Source: Scalindua sp964344685
GTDB taxonomy: Bacteria; Planctomycetota; Brocadiia; Brocadiales; Scalinduaceae
Direction: 5' to 3'
NCBI GenBank assembly: GCA_964344685.1
Contig: CAYFOK010000007.1
Location: forward strand, 62,001-126,000
Length of the DNA: 64,000 nucleotides
The translations under genes and the position numbers were made by a program. The first letter of the stretch is position 1; each line of letters opens with the position of its first letter. Of this stretch, positions 8,299-17,959 are shown piece after piece. The notes beneath the pieces were generated by a model. It had not been told where the DNA came from and did not search any database. It was given only the letters and a program-made list of their open reading frames with translations.

Positions 8299-9360
8299 AT
8301 GGATGATATTAAGAAAAAGGGCAGAGTAGGTTTTTGGATTTCAACTTCACTGGCAATATTCTTTTTTCTTTGTTGTGTTGTGTTATTTATTTCATTGATG
8401 GGGCTCTTCGTGGTAAAGGGAGCTCTTACAACACAGGTTGAAGACAAAAGTACCAAAAAACTTACTGAAAATGTAATAGGAGGAACCGGTACAGACAAAA
8501 TACTTCTAATTCCACTTAAGGGTGTTATTACCAACCAATCAGCAAAGAAACTTTTCCTGGAAACGCCAAGTATTATTGACAGTGTAAAACAACAACTTGA
8601 GCAAGCGCAGGAAGATAATGATGTAAAAGCAGTGATATTTGAAATTAACAGCCCTGGAGGGGGGATAACTGCAAGTGATATCCTTTATAAAGAAATCCTG
8701 GAATTCAAAGAAAAGACAAATAAGAAAGTAATCGTCAGCATGCAGGACGTTGCAGCATCAGGTGCTTATTATATTTCGGCTGCAGCAGACAAAATAGTTT
8801 CTCACCCTACTACAATCACTGGAAGTATAGGAGTAATCATGCCACTCATCAGTATCGCTGATCTCGTAGAAAAATACGGCATTAAAGACAACTCGATAAA
8901 GTCAGGAGAGATGAAGAGTATTGGCTCACCTCTAAAAAAGATGTCTGAGGATGAGAGAAAGGTCTTGTATGGCATTGTAGACGAAATGTATACAAGGTTT
9001 GTGAATATTATTGCAGTTGGTAGAAATATGCAAATAGAAGATGTTAAAATGCTGGCGGATGGAAGAATATATACAGGGAAACAGGCAGTGGACAATGGGT
9101 TAGTGGACCAACTGGGCTATATTGAAGACGCAATTACTTTAGCCAAAAGCATTACAGATATAGATAAAGCTACAATAATAAGGTACAAAAAAATATTTAA
9201 TCTGGCAGAAATTTTTGAAGGTTCACTGGATAATTTATTTGGAAATCGAACAGTAAAGCTTAGCCTACACGCCTCCGCAGATAATGATTTTCCGGGATTT
9301 ATGTACTTGTGGACAGGATACCAGCAAAATTATCTCTTCAAATGGCCCACATTTAATTAA
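8299..9360 (+). CDS. sppA: signal peptide peptidase SppA, short type
   Basis: Membrane-anchored serine protease that digests cleaved signal peptides on the periplasmic side. A single N-terminal membrane helix (about residues 11-38) precedes the S49 domain. The nucleophile lies in DVAASGAYYISAAADKI and the general-base Lys in SGEMKSIGSPLKKMS; the INSPGGGITASD block is also conserved. At 353 residues it is the short 36K type, as in Bacillus, not the duplicated E. coli form. A monocistronic arrangement is likely. Confidence 0.92.
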   Translation: MDDIKKKGRVGFWISTSLAIFFFLCCVVLFISLMGLFVVKGALTTQVEDKSTKKLTENVIGGTGTDKILLIPLKGVITNQSAKKLFLETPSIIDSVKQQLEQAQEDNDVKAVIFEINSPGGGITASDILYKEILEFKEKTNKKVIVSMQDVAASGAYYISAAADKIVSHPTTITGSIGVIMPLISIADLVEKYGIKDNSIKSGEMKSIGSPLKKMSEDERKVLYGIVDEMYTRFVNIIAVGRNMQIEDVKMLADGRIYTGKQAVDNGLVDQLGYIEDAITLAKSITDIDKATIIRYKKIFNLAEIFEGSLDNLFGNRTVKLSLHASADNDFPGFMYLWTGYQQNYLFKWPTFN

Positions 9361-9513
9361 AGCTACAACCCAAATTTTCAAATCAAGAAAACACTGAAAT
9401 AACCGAAAATTTAGATAACCTTTGGGTATATTGTTCATATATAGATACATTAAGGTAATAAGACATAACCATATAATCAATTATCTATTTCCATTGAGCT
9501 ATTGAGATTTGAA

Positions 9514-12500
9514 ATGAAAACCGAAGATCTGCATAAAAATAAGACTAGTTCTAAACGATCTTCCAGATTAGGACTGATAAAACAGTTGATAGTACTGGCG
9601 TTGATCCCAGCCTTGATCGTTGGCGGGTTCATGGCAATCCTGTTATACCGTGAATTTGATGCAAAAAAACAGGCTGAACAGATCAAGAGTATTGCCGATT
9701 ATATGGTGGTTGCCAACCAGCTTGTTCACCAATTACAGAGAGAATGTGGAGCATCTGCAGGATTTGTTGCCAGTAACGGAAGCAGCATGAAGGACACAAT
9801 GATAAAGCAGAGGCTGATTACGGACAAGTATCGTAAGGTCATGGATAATGACACAAAATCACTGGATATGGCAACGCTTGGCTATAAATTTGCCAGGCGT
9901 GCCAATGCATCCTTGATAAAACTTTGGAAACTACCCTCTATCAGAGAACAGATAACTTCTCTCTCAATTGAAACCAATAAATCCAAAGAACTCTATACCG
10001 AAATAATAGACGACATCCTTGGAACATTTCAGGAAGCAAGCGTCATTATTAAAAACTCTGAACTTTCATTCCCATTTACAGCCTGCGTCAATCTAATCAT
10101 GGCCAAAGAGATGGCGAGCCATGAAAGGGCAATTATGACCGGCTTCGCTGCTGAAGACAAGTCTGTTACTCAATCAGATATGCAAGCGTGGATGAGAGTA
10201 TCTAAAGGGCAGGATGCATTGCTCTCAGCTTTTAAGTACCAGATCACAGATGAAATGCTGAAGGAATTTCACACAAAAATGAGTGAGGCAAACATTAAGA
10301 TTGTAATGGATATACGCAGGCAAATCAGTGAAAACTTTGTAAATGGTAATTTTGGGTTGAAACCTGAATTCGTTTTTAATGCCTCAACGGGACTGATTAA
10401 CGATTTGAAAAAAGTTGAAGATGCTCAACTCCAGGAAATTCTTAAAGAAGCAACAGCGTTATCCTCTGAAAAAACTGTTTCTGTTATCGTCTTTTCCGGT
10501 CTGACAGGCTGTTCTGCAATAGCAATGTTTGTTTTATGCTTTTTTATAGCTAGAAGTATAACCAGACCTATAACCACGCTTTCAAAAGTCGCCAAAAGTG
10601 TTGCTGAAGGAGAACTCAACCATGATATTGAGATAAAATCAGGGGGTGAAATAGGTGAACTAGCAAATAGTTTTAATGATATGATTTCCAACCTACGCCT
10701 GACGGTGGAAAAGAATGAGATCCATAACTGGCTCAAGACAGGTCAAATGGAGCTGAATGTAAGAATGCAAGGCGAACAGGATATTGAAACATTGGGCAGA
10801 AACATCATAGGACACCTGACCGAATATCTAAATGCACAGATTGGCATACTGTATATGGCGGACAATGATAGCCGTCTTAAAGTAATAGGCAGTTATGCCT
10901 ACGTCCAACAGAAGAATGCTCCGAGTGAATTCATGCCGGGTGAGGGTCTGGTGGGCCAGGCCGCATTAGAAAAAAAGCATATTCTCCTGACAAATTGTCC
11001 TGACGATTCTTTCAACATCAACTCTGGCTTAGTAGACACGACACCAAAACATATCCTGATTTTCCCATTATTATTAAATCACACTGTAAGAGGAGTTGTC
11101 GAACTGGGTTCTTTCCACGAATTCCCTGATATCTATCTAACCTTTCTGGATCAGGTTGCAGAGGGCATTGCTATCGCGTTGAATACTGTTGTATCCAGAA
11201 ATCGGACTGAAGTTCTTCTAGAACAGACACAGCAACAGGCAGAAGAACTTCAGGCACGTGAAGAGGCTCTTCGCCAAAGTAATGAGGAGCTTGAGGAGAA
11301 TGCCATTGCATTAAAGGAATCTGAATCAAGGCTGCAGGCCCAACAGGACGAGCTGCGTCAGATAAACGAAGAAATTGAAGAGCAAAAAGAATCTGTAGAG
11401 AGAAAGAATAAGGACTTGAAAGAAGCCCGAAAGATTATTGAAGAGAGAGCGCATGATCTGGAACAAAGCAGCAAATATAAATCTGAATTCCTGGCCAATA
11501 TGTCACATGAGCTGAGGACTCCATTAAACAGCATCCTCCTTTTGTCAAAACTTCTTTCAGACAATAAAGATGGCAGTTTATCAGAAGATCAGGTTGAATC
11601 AATTCTATCAATTAATTCTTCCGGCAACGATCTACTGGAACTTATTAACGATGTACTTGATCTCTCCAAGGTAGAGGCGGGAAAGATGGACCTCCAGATA
11701 GAGGATATGTATTTACAGGATTTCTGCAATAACATAAAACGAAATTTCAGGCATGTTGCCAAAGATAATGGAATCAGCTTGAATATTGAAATTACAGATG
11801 AATTACCAGAGCTAATCCGCACTGATGAACAGAGGGTTGAGCAGATTGTGAAAAACTTCCTTTCTAACGCATTCAAATTTACATCAGAAGGAAGCGTCTC
11901 CTTAAAGATAAGCCGCCCGGATGAGTTATCAGACGATGCAATGGACTTGTCTAACAGCAAATTAGATCCAACCAAGACTGTTTTATTTTCTGTTATTGAT
12001 ACAGGAATTGGCATTCCAGAAGAGAAACAAAGAGTTATCTTTGAAGCATTTAAACAGGCCGATGGCACCACAAGTAGGAAGTATGGAGGGACAGGGCTTG
12101 GACTTTCCATTTCAAAAGAGCTTTCCGAATTGCTTAAGGGAAAAATTCATATGAAAAGCGCGCATGGTAAGGGAAGCACCTTTACTCTCTATCTGCCGGA
12201 AGAATATGAACCAGAAAACAAGACTGTTGAAGAAGTTTCAACACCATTAATTGTTGCAACAGAGCCTGAAACATATTCCAGCAAAAAAACGGAAAAGGAG
12301 GGCAACCTGCAAATAATTGAAGCAAACATCAAAGATGACAGAAAAACAATTTCAGAGGAAGATAAATCTATCCTTCTTATTGAAGATGACCCTGTGTTTT
12401 TAAAAATTCTCAGGGATTTAACACGTGAGAATGGCTTTAAATGCCTGGTTGCAGGAGACGGAGAAACAGGTCTTCAATTTGCAGATTATTACAAGCCAAG

Positions 12501-13530
12501 CGGCATAATCCTGGATTTAAATCTTCCCGGCATCAACGGGTGGACTGTTATGGCAAGACTGAAGGACAATCCTGAAACCCGTCATATCCCGGTTCATTTT
12601 ATATCCGCATCTGACAACAAATTCGATGCCTTGAAAATGGGAGCCATCGATTTTGTGACAAAGCCGGTAAGCCAGGAAGCCATTGAACAGGTATTTGATA
12701 AATTTAATAAAATAATATCAAAGCCGGTAAAAGACCTTCTTGTGGTGGAAGATAATCAGGAGCAGGCAGAAATAATTTCCAGTATTATCGGCAGTGGTGA
12801 TGTCAGGACCACGACTGTCTCAACCGCAATGGAAGCCTACAATAATGTATTAACTGAAAAGTTTGACTGCATGGTCTTAGATATTAACCTTCCAGATATA
12901 TCAGGCATAGAACTACTAAATAAAATCAGGAAAAATGAAGAGATTTTTCAACTGCCAGTTATTGTTTACACAGGCAGAGAGCTTACTAATGAAGAGAACA
13001 AGATAATAGATGAATACGCTGCGACAACTATTACAAAAGGAGCAGGTTCCCATCGAAAGCTCTTAGATGAAACAACACTGTTTCTACACCGTGTAGAAGC
13101 GAACCTTCCTGAAACGCAACAAAAATTACTACGAATGATTCATGACAAGGAAGCAGTTCTATCAGGTAAAACAATTCTGGTAGTAGATGATGACATGAGA
13201 AATGTCTTCTCAATCAAAAAAGTTCTGGAAGGCAAAGGCATGAAAATTGTAATTGGAAAAAATGGTAAAGAAGGATTAGAATGCTTAAACAATAACCCGG
13301 ATATTAACCTGATACTCATGGACATCATGATGCCTGAAATGGATGGATACACTGCCATGGGAGAAATCAGAAAACAGGATAGATTTAAAAAACTCCCTAT
13401 TATCGCACTGACAGCAAAAGCAATGAAGGGAGACCGTTCTAAGTGTATTGAAGCCGGAGCCAATGACTATCTGGCTAAACCATTTGACATTGAAAGGTTA
13501 TTTTCAATGTTGAGGGTATGGTTATATTAA
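9514..13530 (+). CDS. NIT-domain hybrid sensor histidine kinase with three receiver domains
   Basis: A 1338-residue membrane sensor. In order: membrane helix (about 23-45); a periplasmic NIT-type nitrate/nitrite-sensing domain (about 60-300; LVHQLQRECGASAGFVASNG and ASHERAIMTGFAAEDKS are its two helical hallmarks); second membrane helix (about 319-342); HAMP (346-395); GAF (415-560); coiled coil (565-655); HisKA with phospho-acceptor His665 in NMSHELRTPLN; HATPase with DTGIGIP and GGTGLGLSIS; then three REC domains with acceptors Asp1001, Asp1123 and Asp1270. The ATG at 9514 is preferred over a TTG at 9502. NIT domains sense nitrate or nitrite in characterised members, an apt signal for an anammox organism, but ligand binding is inferred. 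Confidence 0.9.
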   Translation: MKTEDLHKNKTSSKRSSRLGLIKQLIVLALIPALIVGGFMAILLYREFDAKKQAEQIKSIADYMVVANQLVHQLQRECGASAGFVASNGSSMKDTMIKQRLITDKYRKVMDNDTKSLDMATLGYKFARRANASLIKLWKLPSIREQITSLSIETNKSKELYTEIIDDILGTFQEASVIIKNSELSFPFTACVNLIMAKEMASHERAIMTGFAAEDKSVTQSDMQAWMRVSKGQDALLSAFKYQITDEMLKEFHTKMSEANIKIVMDIRRQISENFVNGNFGLKPEFVFNASTGLINDLKKVEDAQLQEILKEATALSSEKTVSVIVFSGLTGCSAIAMFVLCFFIARSITRPITTLSKVAKSVAEGELNHDIEIKSGGEIGELANSFNDMISNLRLTVEKNEIHNWLKTGQMELNVRMQGEQDIETLGRNIIGHLTEYLNAQIGILYMADNDSRLKVIGSYAYVQQKNAPSEFMPGEGLVGQAALEKKHILLTNCPDDSFNINSGLVDTTPKHILIFPLLLNHTVRGVVELGSFHEFPDIYLTFLDQVAEGIAIALNTVVSRNRTEVLLEQTQQQAEELQAREEALRQSNEELEENAIALKESESRLQAQQDELRQINEEIEEQKESVERKNKDLKEARKIIEERAHDLEQSSKYKSEFLANMSHELRTPLNSILLLSKLLSDNKDGSLSEDQVESILSINSSGNDLLELINDVLDLSKVEAGKMDLQIEDMYLQDFCNNIKRNFRHVAKDNGISLNIEITDELPELIRTDEQRVEQIVKNFLSNAFKFTSEGSVSLKISRPDELSDDAMDLSNSKLDPTKTVLFSVIDTGIGIPEEKQRVIFEAFKQADGTTSRKYGGTGLGLSISKELSELLKGKIHMKSAHGKGSTFTLYLPEEYEPENKTVEEVSTPLIVATEPETYSSKKTEKEGNLQIIEANIKDDRKTISEEDKSILLIEDDPVFLKILRDLTRENGFKCLVAGDGETGLQFADYYKPSGIILDLNLPGINGWTVMARLKDNPETRHIPVHFISASDNKFDALKMGAIDFVTKPVSQEAIEQVFDKFNKIISKPVKDLLVVEDNQEQAEIISSIIGSGDVRTTTVSTAMEAYNNVLTEKFDCMVLDINLPDISGIELLNKIRKNEEIFQLPVIVYTGRELTNEENKIIDEYAATTITKGAGSHRKLLDETTLFLHRVEANLPETQQKLLRMIHDKEAVLSGKTILVVDDDMRNVFSIKKVLEGKGMKIVIGKNGKEGLECLNNNPDINLILMDIMMPEMDGYTAMGEIRKQDRFKKLPIIALTAKAMKGDRSKCIEAGANDYLAKPFDIERLFSMLRVWLY

Positions 13531-13621
13531 ATCGTCACCACCGGAATTTTATATAATTAATTATCACTGTACACTTCAATAATATTTCCAGTATTATCAC
13601 CTGTTTATTAAATGACCAGCT

Positions 13622-14680
13622 ATGAAACTTCTCAGTGAAACAATAGAAAATATTGAGAAAATATCTATAGATTCAGATGGAAACATAAGAAATAGATTTA
13701 ACAAGCTGGCAATTCCTGCCGGAAGCCTTGGGAGACTTGAAGAATTCGCCACTGTTTATGCCTCAATAAAAGGATCACTTGATGCGACCATCAAACACAA
13801 GGTCGTCTTTACAATGGCCGGAGATCATGGTGTCTCAAGTGAAGGGGTAAGTGCATTTCCTCAAGAGGTAACCAGGCAGATGGTTAAAAACTTCCTTGAT
13901 GGTGGAGCAACTATAAGCGTCTTAGCACGGCACGTAGATGCAAGGGTAGTTGTCGTCGATTGTGGTGTGAAGGCAGATTTTACACCAGTTAATGGTTTGA
14001 AGATAAAAAAAGTTGGATATGGAACCGGTAATATTGCATGCGGGCCGGCAATGTCCAGAGAGCAGGCATTTAAATCTCTGGAAGCGGGTATAGAGGTTTT
14101 TAACGAAGAGCTGCCTAATGGTATAGACATTGTTGCTACCGGCGATATGGGCATAGCTAATACCACTCCAAGTAGTGCAATAATTGCATGTTTAACAGGA
14201 GCAGAGTTAAGCGAAGTGACAGGGAGAGGGACTGGTTTAGACGATAACGGTGTAGAAAGAAAAATTGATGTTATAAAAAAGGCTTTAGGTGTAAATAAGC
14301 CTGACCCTTCTGATCCAATAGACGTCCTTTCAAAAGTAGGCGGATTTGAGATAGGCGGTATTGCAGGTCTGTGTCTCGCCGCAGCGAGACACAGAACACC
14401 AGTCTTAATTGACGGTTTTATCTCTACGGCAGCAGCATTAATTGCATGTGCAATAGAGCCCAAGGTCAATGATTACCTCATATCATCTCATATATCTACA
14501 GAAAATGGACATAAGATTGCATTGAGAAAATTACAAAAAAAAGCGGTTTTAAATCTGGACCTGAGACTGGGAGAAGGTACTGGAGCTGTATTAGCAATGA
14601 ACCTCATTGAAGCCGGTGTTAAAGCGCTTACGCAAATGACAACTTTTGCAGAAGCCGGAGTATCTACACCATGCCTCTAG
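13622..14680 (+). CDS. cobT: nicotinate-nucleotide--dimethylbenzimidazole phosphoribosyltransferase
   Basis: Forms alpha-ribazole phosphate from 5,6-dimethylbenzimidazole and nicotinate mononucleotide, supplying the lower ligand of cobalamin. The 352-residue product shows the CobT blocks AGDHGVSSEGVSAFPQEVT, ATGDMGIANTTPSSAI and the C-terminal RLGEGTGAVLAMNLIEAG with the catalytic Glu. Length is normal. No other cobalamin gene is adjacent; it sits between the NIT kinase and a REC-GGDEF regulator, about 90 bp and 45 bp away. B12 supply is relevant to the cobalamin-type radical SAM protein at 45 kb. Confidence 0.95.
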   Translation: MKLLSETIENIEKISIDSDGNIRNRFNKLAIPAGSLGRLEEFATVYASIKGSLDATIKHKVVFTMAGDHGVSSEGVSAFPQEVTRQMVKNFLDGGATISVLARHVDARVVVVDCGVKADFTPVNGLKIKKVGYGTGNIACGPAMSREQAFKSLEAGIEVFNEELPNGIDIVATGDMGIANTTPSSAIIACLTGAELSEVTGRGTGLDDNGVERKIDVIKKALGVNKPDPSDPIDVLSKVGGFEIGGIAGLCLAAARHRTPVLIDGFISTAAALIACAIEPKVNDYLISSHISTENGHKIALRKLQKKAVLNLDLRLGEGTGAVLAMNLIEAGVKALTQMTTFAEAGVSTPCL

Positions 14681-14726
14681 TAAATAAGTCAGGCAGAGTT
14701 AGTTAATTAAATCAGTGGAGAACAAT

Positions 14727-15677
14727 ATGGAAAACCAGGAAGAAAAACAGTTAGCCAAAGAAGCGGATACTGAAGACGCCCAGATTATGATTGTTGATGA
14801 TGAAAATAGCATCGTAGAGTTTATGACCATTGCATTACAAGACCATGGCTATAAAGTAACCGGTTGTACAGATCCGGAACAGGCAATTGAAAAGATAAAA
14901 ACGGAAGTTTATGATCTAATAATTACTGACATGAATATGCCAAAGATTCCCGGTATTAAGTTTGTAAAAAAAGCAAAGGGAATATCTCCCAAAACAGATA
15001 TAATTGTTATGACAGGGTACCCATCAGTAGAAACTGCAGTAGAAAGCATGAAAAATGGTGCATCTGATTATCTGACAAAGCCCGTAAATCTAGAATTCCT
15101 TAACATTATAGTTGAAAAATCACTGTATAAAAGAACACTTGAAAAACGTGCTGCAGAACGTGAATATTTTGAAAAAATTTCAAGAGTTGACGGACTCACA
15201 GGATTGTATAACCATAAATTTTTTCACGAATTGTTAAATGCTGAAATTTCCAGATCTGACAGATATAAATTCAATTTTTCGTTAGTTATGATTGATATTG
15301 ATGATTTCAAAATAATTAATGACAATTACGGTCATCAGATGGGAGATAATATACTAAAAGAGATTGCTACTATATTTAAATCACTCATAAGAAAAACAGA
15401 TCCTTCTGTACGCTATGGCGGAGAAGAGTTTGCCATTATTTTATCTCAAACAGCTAAGGAACACGGTCGAGCGCTTGCTGACAGGATAGTTAAAGGTGTT
15501 GCAGCCACTAAATTCAAGGATTTTTTTCAGGATAAACCAATAACTATAAGTGCAGGGCTATCCGGATACCCTGATGATGCCCGTACACCGGAATCTTTAA
15601 TTAAGAAAGCAGACGAAGCCCTCTACCAGGCAAAGAAGATGGGCAAAAATACTTTGTACATATACGGCGGTAACTAG
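14727..15677 (+). CDS. response regulator with GGDEF diguanylate cyclase domain
   Basis: A PleD-like cytoplasmic regulator of 316 residues. The N-terminal REC domain (about 20-135) has the acidic pair in MIVDDENS, the phospho-acceptor Asp in LIITDMNMPK and the conserved Lys in YLTKPVN. The C-terminal GGDEF domain (about 155-314) starts at RVDGLTGLYNHKFF and has an intact active site, YGGEEFAIILS, so it should make cyclic di-GMP. No clear RxxD inhibitory site is seen. ATG at 14727 is preferred to the GTG at 14715 because GGAG sits 7 bp before it. It may be a partner of the NIT kinase two genes upstream. Confidence 0.92.
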   Translation: MENQEEKQLAKEADTEDAQIMIVDDENSIVEFMTIALQDHGYKVTGCTDPEQAIEKIKTEVYDLIITDMNMPKIPGIKFVKKAKGISPKTDIIVMTGYPSVETAVESMKNGASDYLTKPVNLEFLNIIVEKSLYKRTLEKRAAEREYFEKISRVDGLTGLYNHKFFHELLNAEISRSDRYKFNFSLVMIDIDDFKIINDNYGHQMGDNILKEIATIFKSLIRKTDPSVRYGGEEFAIILSQTAKEHGRALADRIVKGVAATKFKDFFQDKPITISAGLSGYPDDARTPESLIKKADEALYQAKKMGKNTLYIYGGN

Positions 15678-15723
15678 CAACCCATCTACATATCGAACCA
15701 TCTAAAAAAATTAAGTATCAGGA

Positions 15724-16989
15724 ATGAAAATAGAATTAATATCTGTTGGCTCAGAGCTTGTAAACGGACAAATCAGAGATTTAAATGCACCATCTATCGC
15801 CTCAAAACTTACAGAACTAGGCTTCACTGTTGCAAGCCAGACAATTACAGGTGACAGTTCTGAAGAGTTGAAATTCTCACTTCAAGCTGCATCAGGGAGA
15901 GTAGACTTAATTATAATAACAGGCGGGTTGGGACCAACTCAGGATGATATTACAAGGGAAGCTGTTGCTGAATTCTGTAATGCCACATTAGTACCTGACA
16001 AAGACTCAATAAATCACATTGATAACTTAACAGGAAATATACATTCTCAGAAATACGTTAATTCTCTAAAGCAGGCAGCGGTCCCGGAAGGCAGTATAGT
16101 TATCCACAATAAGACAGGAACGGCTCCAGGTTTTTTTATAAACAACGCTCAGACCGGCATAATCTGCTTACCCGGTGTACATACGGAAATGATACACATG
16201 TTTGAAACCTGGGTTATCCCTTATATACTTAAAAAATCAGGGAAAAGAGAGAGGCAATATACCAGGGTAATTAGTACATTTGGCATTTCTGAATCCGTAC
16301 TTGATGAAAAAGTCAGCCGAATAATTAACTCGGATAAGCACTTATCTTACAGCACACTTGTAAATAATGGCATAGTTTCCATTCGCATCATATTATGCGA
16401 TAAGGATAAAATTGAAGCAGAATCAATACTTGATAGAGTTGAACGCGAAATTTGCAGAGAAGTGGGGATATTTGTTTTCAGCAAGCGTGAAGAGGCTCTT
16501 GAAAACGTCATTTCTAATATTTTTAAAGAGAATGATTTAACTTTAGCCGTTGCAGAGTCGTGTACCGGAGGATTAGTTTCAAACTTATTAACAAATGTTC
16601 CAGGCAGTTCAGTTTTCTTTTCAGGAGGAATAGTATCTTATAGCAATAAAGTAAAGGAAAACCTGCTCAATGTTCCGAAAGAACTCATTGAAGAATACGG
16701 CGTGATAAGTGCAGAGGCTGCAATATCAATGGCATCCGGTGCAAGAAAACTCATGCATGCAGATGTTGGTTTAGCGGTCACCGGAATAGCTGGACCTACT
16801 GGAATTGAACAAGGAGCTGATCAAAAAAGGCCTGTAGGACTGGTCTATGTTGCAACTGCTATAAATGATGATTTGGAGTGCAAGGAGTATTGTTTTTTCG
16901 GATCAAGGGTAGATATAAAGAAACGTGCTGCAAATGCGACGCTGAATACTCTAAGATTGGCTTTATCAGGAAAAGTAGCAATAAACTGA
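15724..16989 (+). CDS. cinA: CinA family nicotinamide-nucleotide amidohydrolase
   Basis: Two-domain CinA, 421 residues. The N-terminal molybdopterin-binding-like (COG1058) domain has ELVNGQIRDLNAPSIASKL and TGGLGPTQDDITREAVAEF and in characterised proteins acts as an ADP-ribose pyrophosphatase. The C-terminal CinA domain (from about residue 260) has AVAESCTGGLVSNLLTNVPG and VTGIAGPTG and deamidates nicotinamide mononucleotide. It contributes to pyridine nucleotide salvage. Located 45 bp after the REC-GGDEF gene, in the same orientation. Confidence 0.93.
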   Translation: MKIELISVGSELVNGQIRDLNAPSIASKLTELGFTVASQTITGDSSEELKFSLQAASGRVDLIIITGGLGPTQDDITREAVAEFCNATLVPDKDSINHIDNLTGNIHSQKYVNSLKQAAVPEGSIVIHNKTGTAPGFFINNAQTGIICLPGVHTEMIHMFETWVIPYILKKSGKRERQYTRVISTFGISESVLDEKVSRIINSDKHLSYSTLVNNGIVSIRIILCDKDKIEAESILDRVEREICREVGIFVFSKREEALENVISNIFKENDLTLAVAESCTGGLVSNLLTNVPGSSVFFSGGIVSYSNKVKENLLNVPKELIEEYGVISAEAAISMASGARKLMHADVGLAVTGIAGPTGIEQGADQKRPVGLVYVATAINDDLECKEYCFFGSRVDIKKRAANATLNTLRLALSGKVAIN

Positions 16990-17013
16990 TAAAAACTAAT
17001 TTACATAACCTTC

Positions 17014-17145
17014 CTACGTATTAAATTTTCTTCCTTTTGCCCTTCTTCTGCTAAGAATTGCCCTTCCGCCTTTCGTTCTCATTCTTTTTCGAAAACCACA
17101 CATTCTCACTCGCTTGATAGAGCTCTTCCTGATTCTTATTTTCAT
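17014..17145 (-). CDS. rpmH: 50S ribosomal protein L34
   Basis: A 43-residue basic protein read on the minus strand: it begins MKIRIRKSSIKRVRMCGFRK and continues RMRTKGGRAILSRRRAKGRK before FNT and a TAG stop. The GFRxRMxTKxGRxxLxRRRAKGRK pattern is diagnostic of L34, although the usual N-terminal KRTYQPS stretch is replaced by KIRIRKSS. In most bacteria rpmH directly precedes rnpA; here rnpA is about 15 kb away on the other strand. It is convergent with cinA. Confidence 0.93.
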   Translation of the reverse strand: MKIRIRKSSIKRVRMCGFRKRMRTKGGRAILSRRRAKGRKFNT

Positions 17146-17360
17146 AATTTTGTCCTTTGCTGTATAATAAGCTTTCTACTGTGTACCCTGGCAAGCCTTT
17201 AACCTATAATACGAAATTATGCCTCCCGACACCACAAGTCAAAAATCAATTGGTTATTCCCCAAATTCAATAAAATTACTATTTTATATAATAATAAATA
17301 TTTGTCAAACAAAAGATATTTTAAAAAGAAATATACTTAAATAAAAGTCATAAAATCCTG

Positions 17361-17389
17361 TTGACATAAGTATTTAGACTTGATAGCAT
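17361..17389 (+). promoter_or_regulatory. putative sigma-70 promoter of the HU-like gene
   Basis: TTGACA at 17361-17366 is followed after a 17-bp spacer by TAGCAT at 17384-17389. The leader downstream (17393-17449) contains CGAAAG and CTTTCG segments that could pair, then a GAAAGGAG ribosome site just before the HU-like start. The rest of the 304-bp gap between rpmH and this gene shows no coding potential. Confidence 0.5.
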
Positions 17390-17449
17390 GTTCCGAAAGT
17401 TTCCGATGAAAATTGCAAACGGCTTTCGTAATGAAAGGAGCAAGTAGAA

Positions 17450-17776
17450 ATGCAAACTACTACAAAGCGAGATTTATGTGAGAAAATCGTTCGAAAAACT
17501 GACAACTCACAATTGTTAGTAAAAGAAACTATTCAAATGTTTCTTGATAGAATCGTTCATGAATTATCTCAAGGCAACCGAATAGAATTAAGAGATTTCG
17601 GCGTTTTCGAGGTTAAGAAGAGAGCTGGAAGAAAAGCAAGAAATCCTCGCACAGGAGAGGAAGCCTTTGTCCCTGCCAAAAATGTAGTTGTTTTTAAGGT
17701 CGGCAAATTAATGAAAGAGAAAGTAAACAATACTACACCAACTGCAGATCAAGCTGATAATCAGAGTCAGGAATAG
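17450..17776 (+). CDS. HU/IHF family nucleoid protein
   Basis: Small DNA-bending protein (108 aa) that helps compact the chromosome. It has the complete HU fold order: N-terminal helices (KRDLCEKIVRKTDNSQLLVKE), the RIELRDFGVFEVKKRAGRKA beta-arm entry, the RNPRTGE tip with the intercalating proline, and VVVFKVGKLMKEKV at the end. A short Thr/Gln-rich tail of about 14 residues extends past the usual HU length. Whether it is HU or IHF cannot be decided from one gene. It has its own promoter and a good GAAAGGAG ribosome site. Confidence 0.93.
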   Translation: MQTTTKRDLCEKIVRKTDNSQLLVKETIQMFLDRIVHELSQGNRIELRDFGVFEVKKRAGRKARNPRTGEEAFVPAKNVVVFKVGKLMKEKVNNTTPTADQADNQSQE

Positions 17777-17959
17777 CATATCTCAGTGAAATATTCTTCA
17801 CAATACTTTACTTTTACTTTGCAATGCTAGCATCTATATATACTTGATGATCACTCCTCGATAGTAAAGCACTACCACCATTGGCCACAAAACAGAAAGT
17901 ATTCTATTCATATATAGGCAAACGATCTATGACCGTCCTCAATTTTAACTGAAAGAATC

